A stretch of 55,365 bases of DNA from Nostocaceae cyanobacterium (GTDB taxonomy: Bacteria > Cyanobacteriota > Cyanobacteriia > Cyanobacteriales > Nostocaceae): contig JASJCY010000014.1 of NCBI GenBank assembly GCA_030065825.1, positions 1-55,365 of the forward strand, written 5' to 3'. Below, piece by piece: positions 51,859 to 55,365 of this stretch (position 1 is its first letter; each line of letters begins with the position of its first letter). The translations under genes were made by a program, and so were the position numbers. The notes beneath the pieces were generated by a model. The model searched no databases. It was not told the origin of the DNA and worked only from the letters and a program-made list of their open reading frames with translations.

Positions 51859-51975
51859 ATGAATATGACGGTTAAAAAATGTATAAAAAAAACATAATTC
51901 CTCAACAAATTTACTGAACCACAATCCATATAATTCGTTTATAAAAAAATATCTGATACATCAAATTCATATGAG

Positions 51976-52404
51976 ATGAAAGCTGGAGACCATATCTACA
52001 TATACCTCAAGCATAAATCAGGGTTTAAATTTACCCATCATGGTATTTATATCGGCAATAGTAAAGTAATTCATTACTGGAAAAACAAAGTTAGGAAAAC
52101 TAAAATTAATAGATTCAGTTGTGGGAAAAATATTCATGTCAAACATTACAAAAAATCTTACTCATCATCTCGTGTTGTGAAACGCGCTAAGAAAAAATTA
52201 GATGAAAGGAAATATAATTTATTTTTAAACAATTGCGAGCATTTTGCTACGTGGTGTAAAATAGGTAAACATAAAAGCGAACAAATTGATAATGTTCCTA
52301 TTATAGTGTTATATAAAAAAACACAACAAGAAATATCAAAAGTAGTAGATCCTATCAATCCATATAAAATTAGACGTAAAATAAAAAAAATGCATTTCTG
52401 GTGA
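51976..52404 (+). CDS. LRAT/H-rev107-like (NlpC/P60 superfamily) protein
   Basis: A 142-residue, very basic and AT-rich protein. It opens MKAGDHIYIYLKHKSGFKFT then HHGIYIGNSKVIHYW: His22 and His33 fit the two His positions of LRAT enzymes. The nucleophile is Cys87 in FLNNCEHFATWCKIG (NCEHF motif). LRAT-fold enzymes are cysteine acyltransferases or phospholipases acting on membrane lipids, or related peptidases. The C-terminal 40 residues are a lysine-rich tail that could contact membrane or nucleic acid. Divergent from the dynamin-like gene, with a REP-like hairpin between them; a functional link is inference. No signal peptide, so cytosolic. Confidence 0.82.
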   Translation: MKAGDHIYIYLKHKSGFKFTHHGIYIGNSKVIHYWKNKVRKTKINRFSCGKNIHVKHYKKSYSSSRVVKRAKKKLDERKYNLFLNNCEHFATWCKIGKHKSEQIDNVPIIVLYKKTQQEISKVVDPINPYKIRRKIKKMHFW

Positions 52405-52485
52405 TTGTTTAAAACAAAAATCAGGTGTGCTGTTCATCAACACACCCAAAGTAGATTTAAAATATATAATTTGTATTATCAGTAT

Positions 52486-52565
52486 TGTAGGTTGGGTTGA
52501 CATCAAGAAACCCAAAATTAAGGACTGTTTGTGTTGGGTTGCGCTGTCGCTTAACCCAACCTACA
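52486..52565. repeat. 80-bp palindromic element (TGTAGGTTGGGTT...AACCCAACCTACA)
   Basis: Perfect 13-base inverted ends around about 54 bases, which contain a further GTTGGGTTGCG...CGCTTAACCC arm. Could act as a shared terminator between convergent genes. Same family as 3913-4023. Confidence 0.75.
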
Positions 52566-52608
52566 CATGATATTTTTGAACTTAACCGAGTAGTATTACA
52601 GAAAGGAT

Positions 52609-54822
52609 TTAATGCACTAATTCAATTGCCCTTTTCGTCAAAGCTTCCGCAGTCAACCCATTAAACGCCATTAATTCCCCTGCACTCGAAGTAGTTTCTC
52701 CTCGTTTCCAAGCAAAAACATCCCTTCTAGAATTACTCCTTAACATAATCGGTTCTAACATTCCTGCTGCACCTCCGGTAACACCAATTAAGGCATCACC
52801 AGCAAATAATTCGGCGAATTTTTCATCGCTTATAAAATCACCATCGGGTTCGGAACAAGTATTCCAAGCTGTGTCATCAGGACGATATAAACGTCGGGGA
52901 TTAATTACAGAAACTATCTTCACTCCAATGCCTTCAGTTTCTAAGAAAGCTGCGGCTTCAAACACAGGAAATAATGTCATATCTCCAACAACGGCAAATA
53001 CAACTTGCTTTCCTCCTGCCACTTCTTGTAATACTATCCCCCCATCTTTTAACCCTTTTCTTGTCATCTCAAAAGTTGTGCGAATGGGTAGGGGAGATTT
53101 ACTTGCAGTAATGACAATTCCCTTATTTCTTGTGGTTAAAGCCCACTCATAACAGACTTGAATACTGTTAGCATCGGGGGGAAATAAAGGAAACACATTA
53201 CCATTGCGCATCATCGCGGCAAAATAAGCTTCAATTTCTGGACGTTGGTGCGTCCAACCATTACGTCCTTGCTCTAATGCCCCGGCAGTATATAAAGTAA
53301 TTGTAGAGGGGGTAGGACGTCGTAATTCTGCCATTGCTTGGGTAACGGTTTGCCAAATTGGTAATCCATTGATGGCAAAAGATTCGTAGGAACACCACAA
53401 ACTTCTCGCACCCATTAAGGATAAACCTGCGGCTAATCCTGCACAAGCATCTTCACTCAATGGTTCGTAAACTTGTCCGTTTGGTGCTTGGTGGTATAAC
53501 TCGTCGGGGGTGGGGTGAATGATTTTCAATGCTTGGTTAATGTTATTAATCCCCGATGCAGCATTACCATCAGCATTGGTAACTACGAAATTTTTATCAA
53601 CCTCTCCCACTTTTGCCACTAAATTTCCCATGGCTGTCGTAGAAACCTTGGGTTCACCCCCTGAAGAATATTCTTCTAAAGGTAATTCCCCTAATTCTGG
53701 TAAATGTAACTCAAATTCCGTCACAACCGTTTTCCCTGCGGAACCACCCCCTGCACGTTCGCAATTTGTGCGTACTAATTCCCAAGCTTCCACAGGTAAA
53801 GCACGTTCTTTGAGAGAATCGATAATATGCGGAGCATTGAGGGTATCTTTAGGATAGAGGTTGTGTGATTTAGCACCTCTGGCGTGAACCCCTGCACCTT
53901 TGAGTTGTTTGATTATAAAGACGGTGAGTTTACCCCCAAGGGCTGAACGGGCTGCTTTGTCTACACCTTCTAACACCGCTTTGGTAAATTCCAATCGTTT
54001 CTCAAAAGAAAAGGCGGTACTGTCTACGTAATCTCCCGGTTGGTCTTTGTCATCAAAATCCTTGGCATTCACTAACACCACCTCTGCAAAACCATTGCCT
54101 TGCCAATATGCAATCATCTCTTCATTGGTTTTGAGAGAAACCATACTGTGGTGTTCCTGACTATAACCATTCCACACCAACACGGGTAAGAAATTGGTAG
54201 CATGGGGATAAGCAGTGTTAAAATGTGCCATCCCACTCATGATGTAGGGTTCACCCAAGCCACCGTCACCCAGGGTAAAGGGAAATAGCTTATCCTTGTG
54301 TAATAAAGCCGCAGCCATGGCAAAATGCTGTCCTTGTCCCAAAGGACCCGCAGGTGCGAGAATACCCGGTATAAATCCCGAAAGGTGTCCCAAAAGTCCA
54401 TGACGTTCCCGGAAGCGATCGCGCAATTGTTGGACTGTTTCAATCCCCATGTCCTCTAGGGAACGATCCAAAAACATGGCACTATAAAATCCAGGGGCAT
54501 GGTGTCCCACTTCCGTAATAATATTCTTATAACCCAACATGACCAGTGCTGCATAAGCTTCCGCTTGACTAGCAAAACCCCCTGGATGTCCGGAAGCTTT
54601 AGAACCAGTGATTTGCAATGTCAGGTAACGTAGGGCATCTGCAGCTAGTAAAGTTTGATAAACTGCGGCTTTTTCTGTAGGGGAGGCGATCGCTACTTTA
54701 CCCGACTCAATGGCAGGTGTTCCACCATAGGTTTCCCAGTCTGGTAAGGTTTCCCCAAAATATTGAATCCCTTCGCAAAAATGAGGAACTGCTGAAGTTG
54801 CCTTTGGTGTGGTTGCTGTCAT
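52609..54822 (-). CDS. Thiamine-diphosphate enzyme of the transketolase/phosphoketolase group
   Basis: A 737-residue ThDP enzyme. The cofactor motif is GDGGLGEPYIMSGMAHFNTA followed by VLVWNGYS (GDG...N). Substrate-side motifs include ASGHPGGFASQAEAY, GPLGQGQHFAMAAALLH and, in the second half, LSEDACAGLAAGLSLMGARS, LWCSYESFAINGLPIWQTV and GWTHQRPEIEAYF, where the Glu of LSEDA would activate ThDP. It is shorter than classic phosphoketolase (about 790) and not a standard transketolase. Databases give such proteins various names, including xylulose-5-phosphate enzymes; I do not assign a reaction. It probably acts on pentose phosphates in the cytosol. Large spacing from neighbours; downstream lies the 80-bp palindrome. 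Confidence 0.75.
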   Translation of the reverse strand: MTATTPKATSAVPHFCEGIQYFGETLPDWETYGGTPAIESGKVAIASPTEKAAVYQTLLAADALRYLTLQITGSKASGHPGGFASQAEAYAALVMLGYKNIITEVGHHAPGFYSAMFLDRSLEDMGIETVQQLRDRFRERHGLLGHLSGFIPGILAPAGPLGQGQHFAMAAALLHKDKLFPFTLGDGGLGEPYIMSGMAHFNTAYPHATNFLPVLVWNGYSQEHHSMVSLKTNEEMIAYWQGNGFAEVVLVNAKDFDDKDQPGDYVDSTAFSFEKRLEFTKAVLEGVDKAARSALGGKLTVFIIKQLKGAGVHARGAKSHNLYPKDTLNAPHIIDSLKERALPVEAWELVRTNCERAGGGSAGKTVVTEFELHLPELGELPLEEYSSGGEPKVSTTAMGNLVAKVGEVDKNFVVTNADGNAASGINNINQALKIIHPTPDELYHQAPNGQVYEPLSEDACAGLAAGLSLMGARSLWCSYESFAINGLPIWQTVTQAMAELRRPTPSTITLYTAGALEQGRNGWTHQRPEIEAYFAAMMRNGNVFPLFPPDANSIQVCYEWALTTRNKGIVITASKSPLPIRTTFEMTRKGLKDGGIVLQEVAGGKQVVFAVVGDMTLFPVFEAAAFLETEGIGVKIVSVINPRRLYRPDDTAWNTCSEPDGDFISDEKFAELFAGDALIGVTGGAAGMLEPIMLRSNSRRDVFAWKRGETTSSAGELMAFNGLTAEALTKRAIELVH

Positions 54823-55021
54823 GCTGAGTACCTTAACTATAAGTATGAGGAGAGCTAGATCGAAGCTCGTTTAATTTCACAAAAATTTTACAACTTTGAG
54901 GTTGTAACGAACTATTGCGATCGCACAGGCTAAGGATAATTAGATCGAATAACTACCCATCAGCGGAATACTCTACACCCATACCTTACATCCTTCCAGT
55001 AGGGGAAATAGTTTTTTTGGT

Positions 55022-55215
55022 AATAAGACCCTTACTATAGCGCTAGACTTTTCTAGTCAGAAAACTATTGTGGTAAAACAAGAGTTTTGTCGAGAATAAG
55101 ACCTTTACTATAGCGCTAGACTTTTCTGGTCAGAAAATTGTTGTGGTAGAACAAGAGTTTTGCTGGAAATAAGATTCTTACTATAGCGCTAGACTTTTCT
55201 AGGAATAAAACCATT
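55022..55215. repeat. Three tandem 73-bp repeats with ACTATAGCGCTAGA core
   Basis: Units start at AATAAG 55022, 55095 and 55168, exactly 73 bases apart; each has TTACTATAGCGCTAGACTTT. The reverse complement of the 21885 array reads TTACTATAGCGCTAGAGTTT, so both belong to one family. The rest of 54823-55228 is non-coding; a GCGATCGC HIP1 site is at 54917-54924. Confidence 0.85.
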
Positions 55216-55228
55216 GCGTTAGGAGGAA

Positions 55229-55360
55229 TATAGCGGTTTTCACTTGGATGCAATACAAAGAAAGACCTCACCCTCTGTCCCTCTCCTTAGTAAGGAGAGG
55301 GATGTCCGTTAGGACAGGGTGAGGTTGTTGGTGTATTGGACTCAACCGAAAAGCGCTATA
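55229..55360. mobile_element. MITE copy 4 (TATAGCGG family)
   Basis: Left end TATAGCGGTTTTCACTTGGA, right end (other strand) TATAGCGCTTTTCGGTTGAG, with arms ACCTCACCC and GGGTGAGGT around CTCTCCTTAGTAAGGAGAG. TA at both ends. 132 bp, full length, near the window edge. Confidence 0.8.
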
Positions 55361-55365
55361 GTTTT

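Overview
The window looks like chromosome of a filamentous, probably heterocyst-forming cyanobacterium (Nostocales). Evidence seen directly: many HIP1 octamers (GCGATCGC), a split DnaE gene whose C-terminal half begins with a 36-residue intein fragment, a Ycf37-type photosystem I assembly TPR protein, moderate-to-low GC, and dense intergenic repeats (heptamer runs, miniature inverted-repeat elements, tandem arrays). Housekeeping genes (nadC, rpmI-rplT, gatA, argS, dnaE-C) are scattered singly among accessory genes.

Layout. 0-6.3 kb: nadC, a RodZ-like membrane HTH protein, a wrecked glycine-betaine-binding-protein gene split by a MITE, ycf37, a periplasmic solute-binding protein, rplT and rpmI. 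6.4-11 kb: an SDR epimerase, a UvrD-family helicase and an NmrA-like SDR. 11-17.3 kb: a likely operon of a 15-TPR CHAT protease, a small helical protein and a coiled-coil protein with two C-terminal membrane helices; related composite repeats bracket the CHAT gene. 17.3-24.3 kb: AtzE-type amidase, then SWIM zinc finger - DUF5691 - MoxR AAA ATPase, with a palindrome array wedged between SWIM and DUF5691. 24.6-27 kb: an orphan PD-(D/E)XK-like protein and dnaE-C. 27.6-34 kb: gatA, a second RodZ-like gene, an alpha/beta hydrolase and argS with a possible leader ORF. 34-41.4 kb: a 608-aa protein with a HEPN-like N-terminus, a glycosyltransferase and an O-antigen-ligase-like protein bracketed by a duplicated 3' end of the DhaM-HPr-EI gene, and that gene itself. 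42.6-48 kb: srxA-dps, an HTH/GrpE-like protein, STAS and RsbU-type phosphatase genes, DUF1350, and a two-TM protein. 48.2-52.4 kb: a decayed hicBA pair, an IS200-like Y1 transposase, REP-like hairpins, a dynamin-like GTPase with an in-frame stop before an intact-looking C-terminal coiled coil, and a divergent LRAT-fold protein. 52.6-55.4 kb: a large ThDP enzyme, a second palindrome array and another MITE.

How the genes fit together. Clear functional groups are ribosomal proteins L35/L20, peroxiredoxin repair plus Dps (oxidative stress), the partner-switching pair STAS/PP2C, exopolysaccharide genes, and several conflict-type loci (CHAT operon, MoxR/DUF5691/SWIM, HEPN protein, PD-(D/E)XK protein, dynamin/LRAT, hicBA remnant). 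The strongest non-gene signals are the duplicated ptsP 3' end around the polysaccharide genes, intergenic repeats captured in frame inside proteins, MITE insertions with readable target duplications, two distant arrays sharing one palindromic core, and the interrupted dynamin frame. No tRNA, rRNA or CRISPR array was recognised by eye. Everything here is by reading only; no alignment or database search was run.
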